From NCBI RefSeq assembly GCF_000276665.1, contig NW_004955425.1, positions 24,300,717 to 24,364,716 on the forward strand: a stretch of DNA of 64,000 bases. The letters are read 5' to 3'. Every line of letters starts with the position of its first letter. The first letter of the stretch is position 1. Positions 1-12,040 of this stretch are shown here, piece by piece. The translations under genes were made by a program, and so were the position numbers. The notes beneath the pieces were generated by a model. The model saw nothing but the letters and a program-made list of their open reading frames with translations. It did no database searches and was not told the DNA's origin. The stretch comes from Chinchilla lanigera. Its lineage: Eukaryota; Chordata; Mammalia; Rodentia; Chinchillidae.

Positions 1-999
1 AGCCTTGTCCTGGGGACACCTCGGCCACCATGAGGTTGCAGTTTATGGCACAGCCTAGGCAGCCTCTGCAGTGAGAGCCTACATTGCTGAGCTCACGGTC
101 CCTAGAGATCGCACCACGGGGCTAGGCTGGGGTTGGCATGTGTGTCCTCCTTCTGCAGCATCTTGGCCTCGGTCTCGTGATTCAGTGTTCCTTGGGAAGC
201 CCACATGATGACCCTAGTCCGAGGAACGTAAAAGCAGGAAGCTGAGACACCTGTTCACAAAGATATGTCTCTCTTCATTTTTGCATAAAAAATAAAAAAG
301 CCCTATATTTTAGGATTAACTACAAATTTCTTTCTTGAACACGAAGCACTTTCAGGGACTTGATAAGAAAAAAGAAAAAGGTCTGTTCTCTAGTGCATTC
401 ACAAAAGGGCAATCTCCATTTGCCCTGTGTTTTTCTGTAGCTCGGCAGCAGGAGGGCTCCCACGCCACAGCTGGCAATACCTCCCTCTCCTCCTGCTGCT
501 GCTTCCTTCCCCGCACCCCCACCCCACCCAGCATCATTCTGCAAAGCCAGCTGCCCAGCACTTCCCCCTTTCATGACATTTTGCTCACAAATTTCACTGA
601 ACTGCAGAGATTTTGTTTCATAACAAGGGACTGGGAACATCATTTCCCCTGTCCCCATCCCAAAGAGAAGTTGATTTGCATTTAAGTAGCAGGATGTCTG
701 ATGTCAGGTAGAGAAGGAACCTGTCTTAAATTTCCTTGGGGTAACTAACTGCCAGGCAGGTCCAGCACCTGGAAGGAGACAGCCACACTGTGCATAGAGG
801 CTCTCTCCTCCCACCTGATGTGCACTGTCCACAAAGCCAAAGGAAAACCTCCACCGCTTTCCTCTCGAGGACAGCTGGTGCATGGCTTGGCAACACTCCT
901 CGATCAAACCCACATGGATGTTAGCACTAACAGACCTAGCTCTCGATAGTTACCCTTATGAGAACAATGAAAACAAGAAAAGCCAGAATCTAAAATGTG

Positions 1000-1002
<3 letters not shown>

Positions 1003-1037
<35 letters not shown>

Positions 1038-1080
1038 TGTGTGTGTGTATGTGTGTGTATGTGTGTATGTATGTGTGTGT
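1003..1080. repeat. (GT)n microsatellite with TA interruptions
   Basis: About 78 bp of alternating gt with several internal at steps. Likely length-polymorphic and capable of forming Z-DNA. Confidence 0.95.
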
Positions 1081-1325
1081 AGGGGGTGTTAGAGGTCTTT
1101 TTTTCTGTGCATCTGTGGATTTCTAGAAATATTTCTCAAAAAGTTATTTTAAAACTTTAATTTTGGCTAGTTAGGTCATTGTTTTGTTAAAGCCTTGTGA
1201 AAAGCCATAGAAGATGAATCTGTGGGGTGAGACACATGTCTTCATGAGCTCAAACTTCCTTTATCAAACGCAAATACTTATTCTTGGCATTGGCCAAGTC
1301 ACAGAATTAGGCTCATTACTTGTGT

Positions 1326-1703
1326 ATCTAGACCAAGGGTCTCTAACTCCCGGGCTACTGACCAGTATCTGTCTGTTGGGAACCTGAGCTCCACCTCCAG
1401 TCAGATCTGCAGTGACATTAGATTGTCAGAGAAGTACAAACCCCACAGTGAATGGTGCACCTGAAGGATCTAGGGTGCATGTTCCTTATGACAACCTCAT
1501 GCCTGATGACGGATGGTAGAGCTGAGGCAACGAGGGTAGCACTGGGGAATGTAATTATTATGTGTCACAAACGTATACAGATAGAAGAGAGAGAAAAGGA
1601 GACGTAGAGAGAGGAGAGAGGGTGCAACATCCCCCATCTACAAAAACTGCCTTCCGTGAAACCAGTCCCTGATGGCAAAAGCTAGGGGACCTTTGGTCTA
1701 GAT
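1326..1703. mobile_element. Non-autonomous hAT-type DNA transposon fossil with terminal inverted repeats
   Basis: The ends are inverted repeats: atctagaccaagggtc at 1326-1341 and its complement with one mismatch at 1688-1703. Internal wording such as 'cgggctactgaccagtatc' and 'cctgatgacggatgg', and the closing 'gtgaaaccagtccctg', resembles the widespread mammalian hAT family that starts with a GGGTCCCCAACC-like terminus. A GA-rich expansion at about 1580-1621 sits inside it. There is no transposase coding capacity. Confidence 0.7.
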
Positions 1704-1951
1704 GATGAAGGCAGACTCAAAGGAGATCTGTCAAGTGATCTTGTCTACTGTGACCCTGAATGATTATTTGAACATTTGATCTGATTTCATATATAAATTT
1801 TAAAATATATGGCCTAAAATATATTTCCCATTTATTCCATGCTCAACTATCCTCAGCCCCATCCATGCAGTTATAAAGTAAATAATGTGAATGGTAAGAG
1901 AAATAATTTTTAAGGATACCTGAAAAATGTGAATGTAAGGAACTAAATGTG

Positions 1952-2023
1952 AGCCGTAGGTATAGCTCAGGCTCCCAAATGGGAGACCCTGGTTTCCATT
2001 CGCAACACCACAAAACAAAGTAA
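1952..2023 (+). repeat. Decayed ID SINE
   Basis: Contains tatagctcag (A-box region), then ccctggtttccattcgcaac and an A-rich tail. This is a degraded tRNA-Ala-like ID body with part of the middle deleted. Confidence 0.6.
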
Positions 2024-3066
2024 ATACATGAAAAGAATAAAATATCAAGTTTCAAAAGAGCTTTACAATTCTTGACCTATAGCAGAAAGAGGCAAAATAT
2101 TCTAGAACAGAACACTAAACATTTTGAATTCCATTTTTAAAATGTATCTCTAATGCAGAAGCCTTCTAAGTTGGTATTTATATTTTCTTGTTTCAGTTTT
2201 TAGTGAAAAAATTTCAAACAATAATAAGGAGGTAGCATGTATAAAAAACTACATAGCTATCATCCAACTTTGGTAGTTATGAGTTCATGGCCAGTTCTGA
2301 GCCATCTATTTGACCTCGCTCCAATTATAATGAAGTAAAATATTTCATTTGTAAATACTTCAATGTGTATCCCTAAAAGATCAGGATTTTTAAGCTAATA
2401 TGAAATTGGCATTTATAATGATTCCGCTTTTTCCCCCAGATCCTTCCCAATTTAAATAATGGTGAGGTTTGTTGTTATTGTTGTTTTTGCTGCTGTTTTT
2501 TCCAAAGGGGCTACGGCAACTCTTTGTCTTCTGATCGCAAATTAGTCACGAAACAAGTCTTAAGACTAGTAGCACACAAAAAAGTTAGCTTTATTTTATT
2601 TTAAACACTAAGTGGGAAAGAATTCTTACTCGACATTACTACTCATTTGATCAGATTGGCCCTAATTACTCAGGGCCACAAGTTCAAGCCCATGCTGGGT
2701 ATTTTATTCCTTGATAAGAACTTTGGGAGTAATGAATGTGTTGGTGGTGAGAAAAGGAGGTATAGTGGGCCCCACTTCTACATTGACTGGCACTTAGAAA
2801 GTCACAAATGACCTTCTTGAAGAAATAATGGGGGGTGGCCATCGGGAGGCCCCAAACATCAGAGGTCACTTAGCCTCTGCCTGCAAATAGCAATACTTTG
2901 CTCTTAGAAAACTGGTGCTACCTCAGGAATGATTACTTACAGGCTCCAAAGCACCCTCACCCCCTCTAATTCCTATAGAAACAGCAGGAGTTTAAATAGG
3001 GGAAGGAAATGAAATTTCAAATTTTTACTTTTTGCTGGAAGCCAGAACCAATTAGATCTTGGTTAC

Positions 3067-3223
3067 CTTATAGCGTGTTTGTTCCACATCATAGATCTTT
3101 TTCTCTGATACCATTTTCGGGGCAAAGAACTTGGCTAGCTTCGCAAGGTAAACTCCGTTCCGGAGCCCTTCCTCCAGTTCAGTGGTTGGTGGCAATTCTT
3201 CAACTAAGCAGACTTCCATCCAC
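3067..3223 (-). CDS. IQGAP2: IQGAP2 internal exon encoding part of the N-terminal calponin-homology (CH) domain
   Basis: Read on the minus strand, this 157-bp exon gives one split base followed by 52 codons with no stop. The peptide starts WMEVCLVEELPP, continues ELEEGLRNGVYLAKL and ends KIYDVEQTRYK. This is the front half of the CH domain of the IQGAP family. The variants MEVCLVEE and AKFFAPKMVSEKK match my recollection of IQGAP2; IQGAP1 reads MEACLGED and GNFFSPKVVSLKK. It corresponds to about residues 50-101 of the human protein, which is about 1,575 residues long. IQGAP2 is a cytoplasmic and cortical scaffold: the CH domain binds F-actin, IQ motifs bind calmodulin, and the GAP-related domain binds GTP-loaded Cdc42 and Rac1 without GTPase activation. 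The upstream junction is phase 2 (the bases AG of the Arg codon lie in the previous exon) and the downstream junction is phase 0 (AAG, then gtaacc). The reading frame is intact and nothing suggests a pseudogene. Neither neighbouring exon was found in the window. Confidence 0.94.
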
Positions 3224-3250
3224 CTAAAAAGATCGTAAAATGTTAGCAGT
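3224..3250 (-). promoter_or_regulatory. IQGAP2: 3' splice site and branch point of the IQGAP2 exon
   Basis: On the minus strand the intron ends in a T-rich stretch closing with tttttag immediately before the exon. The motif ctgctaac, at plus coordinates 3242-3249, is close to the TACTAAC/yUnAy branch-point consensus and puts its branch adenosine about 20 nt before the acceptor. This supports a functional exon rather than a processed copy. Confidence 0.75.
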
Positions 3251-5319
3251 GACTTTGGCTGTGCTACCTTCTGTACATGAAAGAGAGTGGCGTTTCGGGG
3301 TGTGTGCTGGAAAGTGGGGTCTCAGGGAGGGTCTGGCAGCATCCCTGGTGGGAAGCGAACAGAGCAGAATGGGAGATGAATGTGGGCATAAAAGCCCAGA
3401 GGCACTAGACTCGGTTCCCCGCCAGCGCCTGTCAGCCCCACCTTCAGCTGAGTCTCTGCCAATTCTCTTTGGTGCCAATGAGGGAGAAAGGCCAAACCGC
3501 TTTGTAGGGGTGGAATTAGTCCTGCTGACATTAAAGAAAAAATAATTCCGAGTTTATTAGCCTTTGGCAGAGGCACTTCTCGTAGGGGTTGTGCCCTGGG
3601 GAGAGCACAGTCCAAAGTACTAACATCCCCAGGGGCCTCAGCTTGGAAACGAGTCTAGGGAAGGAAGGGAGGCCGGAAAGGGGCATCAGAACTTCAGAAA
3701 GGAGGTGAATCTTCTTTACACAATATACATTCCCTTTTCCAAGGCTGAGAATGTATTAGATACTCTCACTTTTGGGGGAAGATAAAGTAACTACAGAATT
3801 CTAAAAAATACTTTACACCAGATCAGATTGAACTTAGGACGCTCCGCCGGTATTGCAGAAAGGAGAGATGCAGGGTCACTACTGGCTCCAGGGTGAACTG
3901 AGGGAGAGGCCTGGCCCTTTCCCACCCTGCCCTAGGGTACAGAGGAGAATGAGGAGGCTGTGCTTCTCACGTGATCTGAAGTGATCACCACCTGCAGGAA
4001 CAGCCGAGAGCCAGGCATGCGTACTCAGGAGGAAACTGGCCACCAGCCACAGTCCACACACAAGTCTGCATCACTCAGGTGGGCCCTTTGGAAGCACCAG
4101 CTCCACAGCCTCGGATACCCTCTGCATCTGGAGGGCAGGGACACGCTGTTCAGAGATCCTGCCACCTCAGCCTAACCCAACCTGCAATGCTTAAAATGTC
4201 TGTGCTGCTTGTAGTTCTGGATGGCATCTTTTAAAGCTCAGTAAGCTTCTAAGAAGTAAAGAGTAATTACTGACCACTTACAAGGCATGATTAAAGATGG
4301 AATAGATGAGAAAATGTAAACATAAGCACTACCTTTAAAGAGCATTAAACACTGTATACCTGGTTGCTTAGGATGAGGGTTTGATCCCAGCATGGCAAAA
4401 ACAAACAAACCTGTTTGTCTATCTACTGTCTGTCTGCCTGTCTATCAATCATTGAGACGATAATGCAATCCAAAGGAAAAACCAGAAAACCATGAAAAAG
4501 AGGCTCATGTGTCCACAGCTACATGGTAAAGTGCAAGTCCGAGAACAAAGGAGGACATTGGTTAATCACTAGAGTAATCAGGAAAACCATCAAGAAGGTT
4601 GTGGGATCTGGACTTAGTCTAGAAAATAGATTTGGCAAGACAGGGAGAGAATGTGCAGCTGGGGACCAGAGCAACCCAAAGGCCTAAGAAAACATGGTGG
4701 GCTGCTGGGGGAAAGCTACAGAAGGCCTTGGGCACCTAAGGCTCCCAGAAGGAAAGAGGAATGGGCATCTCCAGTACATGGAAAGCAGAAGTGAGCTATG
4801 GGAGACTAGTCCAGGAGGAGAGATGTTGACGTGTGTTGCTGCAGGGAGCTCTTGGCAGAAGAGCAGTGACACACCGACAGCAGTGATTACAGCAAGTTAA
4901 TGTCTCATGGATGCCTCAGAGACCGTTTTTTTTCAGGCCTCTTCCACTGTGAGGTCTGAGGGGACTGCATCAGACACAAAGAAATGGGAAGTGAGGAATC
5001 CAAGAGATGTTTCAAGGAAGGTTTAATAGGACTTGGTGACATCTTTGTGGGGGGATTAAAGGAAAGAGAAGTAGTACAGGCCAGGGAGAGGGGTGTGACA
5101 CAAGGGAGTCCCAGGACTCGGCCACCAGTGGTGGTATAACTGCGAGCCAGTTCCCTAACCTCCAGTGCCCTGGTTCTCTCCTCTACTAAATGTGGGGGTG
5201 GTGGTGAGAGACTGGGTAACAAAGTTCTTCCCAGTTCCAGTGTCCTAGAGGATGATGAAAGGAAAAACAAGAGGTAAAAAGTGATGATGATGAACTTAGT
5301 TTTCTACCTATCATGAATG
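3251..5319. other. Unique intronic sequence
   Basis: No recognised gene or clear repeat. A possible ID 3' remnant (gggtttgatcccagc, then an A/C-rich tail) lies near 4375-4410. Reading frames of about 100 codons on both strands around 3240-3615 overlap the intron and splice signals and look like chance. Confidence 0.5.
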
Positions 5320-5740
5320 TCTTAGCAACTTCCTCATTGCTGAGCGAAAATACCTGGCAGCCAGAACTTAGAGGAGGAAAGATTTATTTTGGATCACGGT
5401 TTGTAGAGGTTTCAGTACATAGTTGGCTGTCTACGAGGCAGGGTATTATAGCAGAGGTGCATGGCAGAAGAGAAACAGTCCATGGGAGGGCAGGCAGGAT
5501 GCAGCAAGCCTTCTTTCTTCTTTCCCTTTTTATTTCATCCATGCTAGTACGTCTGTTGGTCGGTGCCATCCCCACCCAGTGTGGGTCTTCTTTTTTCAGT
5601 AAAACCATCACCCACACTGAGAACTACATTAAACCAATCAGCAGATGAATTCAGTATCACACACCCATGATTCAGTCAAAAGCCAAAAGCCCCAGCTATG
5701 ACTGCATGAGATTTAGGGGGTACATCTTGACATAAGCCAC
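5320..5740 (-). mobile_element. Solo LTR of ERVL-MaLR type (old, non-coding)
   Basis: Reads on the plus strand as ...gcaacttcctcattgctg, then gaggaggaaagatttatttt, tttcagtacatag and a closing catcttgacataagccac. This is the complement of a MaLR-type LTR whose 3' end carries the AAATAAA-type signal. The same layout recurs at 38608, 45655 and 48206. No internal retroviral genes are attached. Confidence 0.6.
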
Positions 5741-5773
5741 AAAAATGAATAAGGTGAACAAGGGATATATATA

Positions 5774-5857
5774 TTTTTTTTGTGGTACCAGGGATCGAAT
5801 TCATGACCTCATGCTTGCTAGATAGGCGCTGTGCCACTGAGCTATATCCCCGGCCAG
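5774..5857 (-). repeat. ID SINE
   Basis: Antisense ID: a T-tract, then gtaccagggatcgaattcat, and at the far end gccactgagctatatccccg. The B-box and A-box complements are both recognisable. The flanks share a short ggatat. Confidence 0.88.
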
Positions 5858-6009
5858 GATATTTGTTTTATACGAGCCTTTCTTCAAATAGACTGAAGTA
5901 AGAATATAATGGATGTGCTAAGTTTTAGAAAAGCAATCAGTAGTAATGCTTCCCTAAATAACACATCAGGCCACACCAAGAGCTAACACACTAGACCAAG
6001 CGCATCAGC

Positions 6010-6348
6010 TTTGTCACTATAATGGAAAACTGAGACAGTTAACTCTAAAGATATAAAGTTCATTTTGGCTCATAATTTTGGGGGTTCTAGCCCAAGCCTA
6101 GGCCTCTGGAGGGGGCACTACATGGTAAAGGGGGAGTATGTGGTAGAGCCTACTGCTTCATGGCCAGGAAGCAAAAGACAGAGCAGGGGCTGGGGTCCCC
6201 TTCAGAGTCGTCCTCCAATGACCTCAGCGCCTCTCACAAGGCCCGTCTAAAAAAGGCATAGTGCACCTCCCAACAGCACTGCCCCAGGACCAAGCCTTTG
6301 ACACACAGGTATCAGGGAACACTCAACGTCCCCACTAGTGCACCATGT
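6010..6348 (-). mobile_element. Solo LTR of ERVL-MaLR type (second, adjacent)
   Basis: Plus-strand wording includes cattttggctcataattttg, ggttctagcccaag, ccaatgacctcagcgcctc and ggaccaagcctttgacacac. This matches the complement of another MaLR-like LTR subfamily. It lies about 270 bp from the 5320-5740 LTR, in the same orientation, with an ID between them. Confidence 0.55.
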
Positions 6349-6576
6349 TAACCTAAATCAACTTGCTACAGCATTAAGCTGCTTCGTATCAAAATACAAT
6401 CTGTATTTAACTGATACTGTTTTCAAATAATTATCTTTAGAAAAATTTGAGAACTTTCACAAAGCAATATAGAAATGCTTTATAATAAGCAGCAATTGGA
6501 GTATATATGTGTGGGGGGACACCTGCGAGTTGAGCACAAAGGGCAACTGAAGTATGTTTTAAATTTGGGCTTCAAA

Positions 6577-6659
6577 GGCTGGGGATTTAGCTCAGCAGCA
6601 CAGCACCTGCCTGGAAAGCATAAGGTTGTGAGTTTGATTCCCGGTACCAAAAAAAAAAG
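6577..6659 (+). repeat. ID SINE
   Basis: ggctggggatttagctcagc, then gtgagtttgattcccggtac and an A-run. The A box is intact, the B box is near-consensus, and the length is typical of ID. Confidence 0.92.
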
Positions 6660-6874
6660 TGGGCCTGAATAAAAAAAAGAAAGAAAATCACATTTGTTTC
6701 TGTCTATATTAAAATAGATATGCAGTCAGCTCAAAGCACTGATGATATCAAACACAGGTCAGATACGGCCTGTTCAGAGTACAGTCACAGCCACACTTCT
6801 GACAGTATGAACTGCTCTGCAAACACCACCTCCCTAGGGTCCTTTTGCAGTTGGCAACCTGTTTACACATCACC

Positions 6875-6960
6875 GGGCCCAGGGATGTAGCTCAGTGGTA
6901 CAGCACTTGGCTGGCATACGCAAAGCCCTGCATTCAACCCTCAGAACCACAATAACAAAC
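6875..6960 (+). repeat. ID SINE (older)
   Basis: gggcccagggatgtagctca, gtggtacagcacttgg and ctgcattcaaccctcag, followed by an A/C-rich tail. Confidence 0.85.
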
Positions 6961-7129
6961 ATACACACAATGGGTATCAACACAGTTACTAAATGAAAGA
7001 TCCAAGTACCGCAGTTCCACTGTAAAATCTACTGGAACATGGGCAAAGACTTATGAAACACTGCATTTAGACATTGATGGCAATGTCTCCTTTTCACTGT
7101 GCTACACCCAAAAGATGGTGCTGTTATCA

Positions 7130-7265
7130 ATGATAGCTGGTATTTATAACGCACTATTTTAATATTGGGTTTAATGTTCTGTGGGGATTACTGTTTAATC
7201 TTCCAAAGCACCCTGTAAGGAAAAGGTGCTATTAGGGTAACCATTTGCAGGTGAACTTTTGCTAC
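7130..7265 (-). repeat. MIR SINE fragment
   Basis: Contains tttaatcttccaaagcaccc, tgtaaggaaaaggtgctatt and a short A/C-rich stretch. This is the complement of the MIR 3' half (compare the familiar 'cctatgaggtaggtactatt'). Confidence 0.45.
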
Positions 7266-8034
7266 TTTTCCTGATGACTTCCTGAGATGATTTCTTAGCT
7301 CTTCTGAGGCTCACAAAAACCCAAGCGACACAGTTGAGAAGTAAAATAATAAAGTTTCTACAGGCTTCTGACCCTCTAATTCCAATTTGTAACTTCTTAC
7401 AACTCACCCAACAGAAGACTGAAGGATCAGGCCCATGGCCTCATACAAAACCAAAGTGACTGCAAGGCACCTCCAGCCACTCCCAGCAGAAGCAGGAGTT
7501 TCATGTTTGGAGACTTAAGTGCTGCTATGATTTGCCATACAAGGTCAGAGGACAGTAGGTTTGCCCTCTTTGCTACTTACCTGGCCATTGGCATTGTAAG
7601 TGGTTCAGGCTGCTCTTGTGGGGTTTGTGGCAAGACAGAGGGTGGCTACGGGAGGCTGAGAGACTATGCAAACAGAGCCACCCACCTCGGGATCCCCTGC
7701 AAGCTCCAAAGGACTTTCCTGAGAATATTCACCTTGGAAACTCCTCTCAATCACTGGTCGGTGTGTAGTCAATAATCACAGGGCTACTCTGAGACAAGTG
7801 ACAGACTGCAGACACAATCAGCCAACGGGCATTTAACATTGTTCTAAATCTACTAAGATATCTCCCAGTGAAGCATGAACCAAGATGTACAGACTTCTAA
7901 AATACTGCATGTCACGATCATGTGGATGTCCTTTTATAGTGATCTATTTTTTTTAGTGTAAGGAAGAAAACTTTAAGCGCAGAGTGTGTATTGTTCAACC
8001 CAAAGGCTGGAAGACAGCTACAAGTGGCTGCCGG
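7266..8034. other. Unique intronic sequence
   Basis: No recognised feature. Short chance reading frames only. Confidence 0.4.
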
Positions 8035-9335
8035 TCCAGGTCTGGATCTTCAGTCCACATCTTTTTAATGGAATTATATACTATGTGGCTTTTTTTTTTT
8101 TTCCAGTACTGGGAATCGAACTCACGACCTTGCACTTGCCAGGCAGGTGCTGTGCCGCTGAGCTAAATCCCCAGCCCCCACTATGTGACTTTTTGTGACA
8201 GGCTTCTTTCACATAGCATACTGTTTCCCAGGATCATCTACAGTGTAAGGATGCATCCAACTTCATGACTTCCCATTGCTGAGTTAACAGTCCATGGTGC
8301 AGATATATTACATTTTACTTACCTATTCATTAGTTTAGGGATACTGGTCCTCCACCTCTGCACCTTTGGCTATTATGAATAATGCTCTATAAACAGTAGT
8401 GAACATGTTTTTACAAGGACATGTTTCTCATTTCTCTGGGGCAGATCCTCAGGAGTGAAACTGCTGATTTGGGTAATTCTACGTTTAATCTTTTTATTAC
8501 TACCAGACTGTTTTCCAAAACAGTTCTGTATGAAGAGTCCAACTTCCAACACTTACCTGTCTTTCTGATTACAGACATCCTAATGGCTGCAAAGTAGCAT
8601 CTTGTTTTTTCATTTCCCTGATATTGAATTGATACTCAATGATACTGAGCATCGTTTTATGTTCTCAAGCCCACCGGTATGGCTTAAGAGAAATGTGAAT
8701 TCAAATCCACTTCTCATGTTTTAGTTGAGTTTTCTTTTCGAGTTATAAAAGTTCTTCATATAGTCAGTACACAAGTCCTTTAGCAGATATATGATTTGAA
8801 AGTATTTTGTCCATTTTGTGGACTGTCCTTTCACTTTCTTATAGTACCTTTTGAAAAACAAAAAGCTTTAAATTTGATGAAGTCTCATTTATCTATTTCT
8901 ACTTTTGCTGCTCGTATTTTTGGTGTCATTTAATAAACCACATCCTAAACAGAGGTCATAAATGTTTATACCTATGTGTTCTTCTATGAGCAGTATAATT
9001 TTTAATTTAGGTCTTCCATACTGTTTGAAATGTTTTTTGCATGTAGTATGAGGTGAGGGTCCAGTATCACTCTCTTGCACGTGGATATACAGTGGTGCCT
9101 CAGTCTGACTCAGTTCATGTTCAATTTGGTTTGTGACCAGCATTATGGAAATAATTAAGTTCATGAATGGAAGGCCCATGTGGCTATCCCAATACCACTG
9201 GCTGAAAAGACTACACTTATCAAATTGTCTTGGCATCCCACAAAAAAAAATCAGTTGACTATAAAAGCAAATCTTTACTTTAAAATCCTCAATTCTATTC
9301 TAACAATCTATGATTTATGTATAGACAATGCAACA
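8035..9335 (-). mobile_element. Old LINE-1 ORF2/3' fragment, antisense
   Basis: Plus-strand text reads as complement L1: ggcttctttcacatagcat, ctattatgaataatgctct, catttccctgatattg, agtattttgtccattttgtg, then gaaaagactacacttatcaa and cctcaattctattc. It is riddled with stops and carries no functional ORF. It is interrupted by an ID at 8088-8179 and by a roughly 90-bp non-L1 insert near 9091-9180. Confidence 0.8.
8088..8179 (-). repeat. ID SINE inserted in L1, with target-site duplication
   Basis: T-run, then cagtactgggaatcgaactc, gccaggcaggtgctgtgccg and ctgagctaaatccccagccc. The target duplication actatgtg is found at 8080-8087 and 8180-8187, so the ID is younger than the L1 it interrupts. 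Confidence 0.93.
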
Positions 9336-10893
9336 TATAAACATAAAATCAGGCTAGCAAGTCTTTCCGTGCTATAAAGAGAATATGTTCAATCGTGCCC
9401 AAAAACCTACAGAAAAGAAAACTTCAGTGGTCCCACTCCTTTCCAGCTGCCCTTTACTGCTTCTTCCCTGCTCCATTTATTAGCCCACTACACCAGTCCC
9501 CTCCCAAAGCCAAAGCTGAAGGATTCTTCTGAGCCCCTGAAGGGCTGCTAGCGACCCTCTCCTTCCTTCCCAGTGTGAAGGGAACCTACCTGTACTGTTT
9601 ATGTTCTCTTCTTTCCGCAGGTAAGCTGGGGATCACTCATGTGCCTCAGAGGAACAAAATGGGAGTAAGAGGAATTTCCTTTTTATCATTCAAACTCCCT
9701 CTCTCCAGCCTGGTGAGTGCATGCGTGTGTGTGTGTGGAGTTCAGGTGGTCTCTATATGTGTCTCTATGTGTAAATGTATGAGATCCAATCCAGATGAAA
9801 GTGGAGAAGGCAGGAGGGAGTGAGTAAGGAAAAAACAAAAAGAAAGGAAATAAAGAAATTTCCAATATTTTGTCTTTCAAGAGGAAAAAAAAAGGTCACA
9901 AAAATTCCAGGGCATGTGATCCATTCCTGTGTATCTGTTGCATTTTGCAGAGCATATGAAAGTTGTCTTGAGATATTTTCTATCTGAGCTGTTATTCAAG
10001 AAATCACCAACAATAAATCTTGGTCTATATCACACAATGCTGTACGGAATAAATGTCCCAGAGGCAGGAGTGCTGACCAAGCAAAGGAAATGTGTTTTTC
10101 TGCATAAACCTCCTTTACTGAGTGCCCTATTCTGTGAACTTTCAAGTATCATAAGTCAATTTTTCTCCCTAGTGTTTTGAAAAATCAAATGTGATATTTT
10201 GTCTTATAAAGAATATAAGAAATCTGGTCTCTGTTTTTATGTATAGAGTAACTGGTCACTCTTCACCATCTGTGCCTTAATAAAATAAAATAAAATAAAA
10301 TAACACCAGAAAGCCCACACTCAGGTTCCATGAGAAATGTTTTCATTAGTTGTAGAAGACCCCAAACTGTCACCAAGGTTCCATTGACCTCCTGAGCTCA
10401 GGGGAAGTGAACGCAGGAGAAAACATACTGCAAAACGGATACAGGCGCCCATTGGCCACCATTGTCTCCTCATACAAAACTTACTTGATTCACTATAAGA
10501 AGGTGACATAAAATACTATTTTCTTTAAAATATACAAGAATCAATATACAACTCCGAGAGTGAGGAGGAATGGCATAGACCTCAGAGGACTTGTTCATCA
10601 TTGTCCTTGTTAGGGTGGAGATGATACAGCAGAATCGCTGGGTTTGGTAAATAAATACTTCCCAACTGTGTCCTATAGAATACTGTCAGCTCAATGCTAA
10701 CAGAGAAATTCCTGATAGAAATATGGACATTAAAGTGATTCTAGTGAGGTTTCCAGTAGAAATGAGGAACACTACTGGACAAGGAAGAAAAAAAAATGAT
10801 CCTTGTTATAAAAGGGCAAAGAACTTGGCTGAACGTGTTTTGGTGTTCTGTGGAAGGTAGCTCATGTGAGTTATGACCTTGGATATTCAGCTG
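9336..10893. other. Unique intronic sequence with a TAAAA repeat
   Basis: Mostly AT-rich unique sequence. A (TAAAA)n tract lies at 10279-10302 and a short GT run near 9726-9737. No coding or strong repeat signal was seen. Confidence 0.45.
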
Positions 10894-10901
10894 ATGAGAT
10901 T

Positions 10902-11057
10902 TTAAAATTGTTTTGTCCTTTTGTGACAGGGTTTTGTTATGCAGTTCAGGCTGGCTTTGGACTCACTTTGTAGCACAGGCTGACCTCAAACTCACAGCAA
11001 TCTTCCTGCTTCAGCCTCCTGAGTGCTGAGATTACAGGTGTGCACCACCATACCCAG
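10902..11057 (-). repeat. B1 SINE with target-site duplication
   Basis: Complement B1: gacagggttttgttatgcag, ttcaggctggctttggactc, cttcagcctcctgagtgctg and gcaccaccatacccag. The internal duplication is present (both aggctggc and aggctgacc). Flanking tgagattt occurs at 10894-10901 and 11058-11065. Confidence 0.93.
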
Positions 11058-11065
11058 TGAGATTT

Positions 11066-12040
11066 CTAAGCAGTAATGAAAGCACAGCCTGGGTCTGCCT
11101 GTTGCTTACAGTAAAACACAACAGTAGACAGAGAAATTGAAGGAGAAATTGTCAAGCAAAACAAATGAAAACTTAAGATTTGGAAAATTCTCTGTCAATC
11201 CATATTGCAAAATATTAGAAAGCATGTTCTCAGGGAGAACACCAATGATGTAGCTGGACACAGACAATCACCCCATAAGGAGATCACAGTGTGAATCACA
11301 GATCTAATTAAAGCATCACAACAGAAACCAGAAATAAAGATGGGTTATATTAGCAGAAATAAGACTAGCTTGGACTATAGGAGACAGACAAGACAAAAGT
11401 GAAGCAAAACTGCCAGCTTCTGGGGTTCCACAGAATGGACTAAGCACTGTCTACTTGGGAATATGTATTATCCTTCAAGAAGAGAAGGACCCATTCCATC
11501 CACAGTCCCACAGGTATGGGCCACGTATGAAGCTGTATACTCCTTGGTTTCAAAGGGTGAGGCTATCTCTGCTCGGTTTCAGTGAACCAAGTTACCATGA
11601 CCCAGAGCATCAACAAGGATGTGGGTGGATGCTGCCCCACAGAGGGCTAGGACAGCAGAGAGATTTATCAGGTAGAGAGATTGTTTTCAAGTCTTACAAT
11701 TTCATGTACCATGTCCTGCCAAGTGTTGGGACTTAAGCTTTAGATCCATGACCCTTTTCTTCTGATTTCTCCTTTCTGGAATGGGAACACGTATCCTACA
11801 CTTGCCCCGTGATAGTATTATGAAAAACAAGTAACATATCTCATGTCAGAGGTTTACAGTTGGAGATGAATTTTTGTCTCAAAGCCACTTATACCTCGAG
11901 TCTCACCCATACCTGACCCAAATGCTATTTAGATGAGATTTGAGAGGTAGAATTGATGCTGTAATGGGTTTACACACTGGCTGCAGGATGTGGGTCAAAG
12001 CATGAGAAAAGGACATGAACTCTGGGGTTGTAGAGGGCAG
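11066..12040. other. Unique intronic sequence
   Basis: No recognised feature. The reading frame at 11455-11736 shows no recognisable domain. Confidence 0.4.

Larger units (their letters stand above)
1..3066 (-). other. IQGAP2: IQGAP2 intron downstream of the CH-domain exon (partial)
   Basis: This begins with the donor gtaacc at 3066 and runs off the left edge of the window. The next exon, expected to begin KSGLHFRHTD, was not seen. It holds a GT microsatellite, a hAT fossil and a decayed ID. In the rest (1-1000 and 1704-3066) I see only unique AT-rich or pyrimidine-rich sequence with short chance reading frames. Confidence 0.85.
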
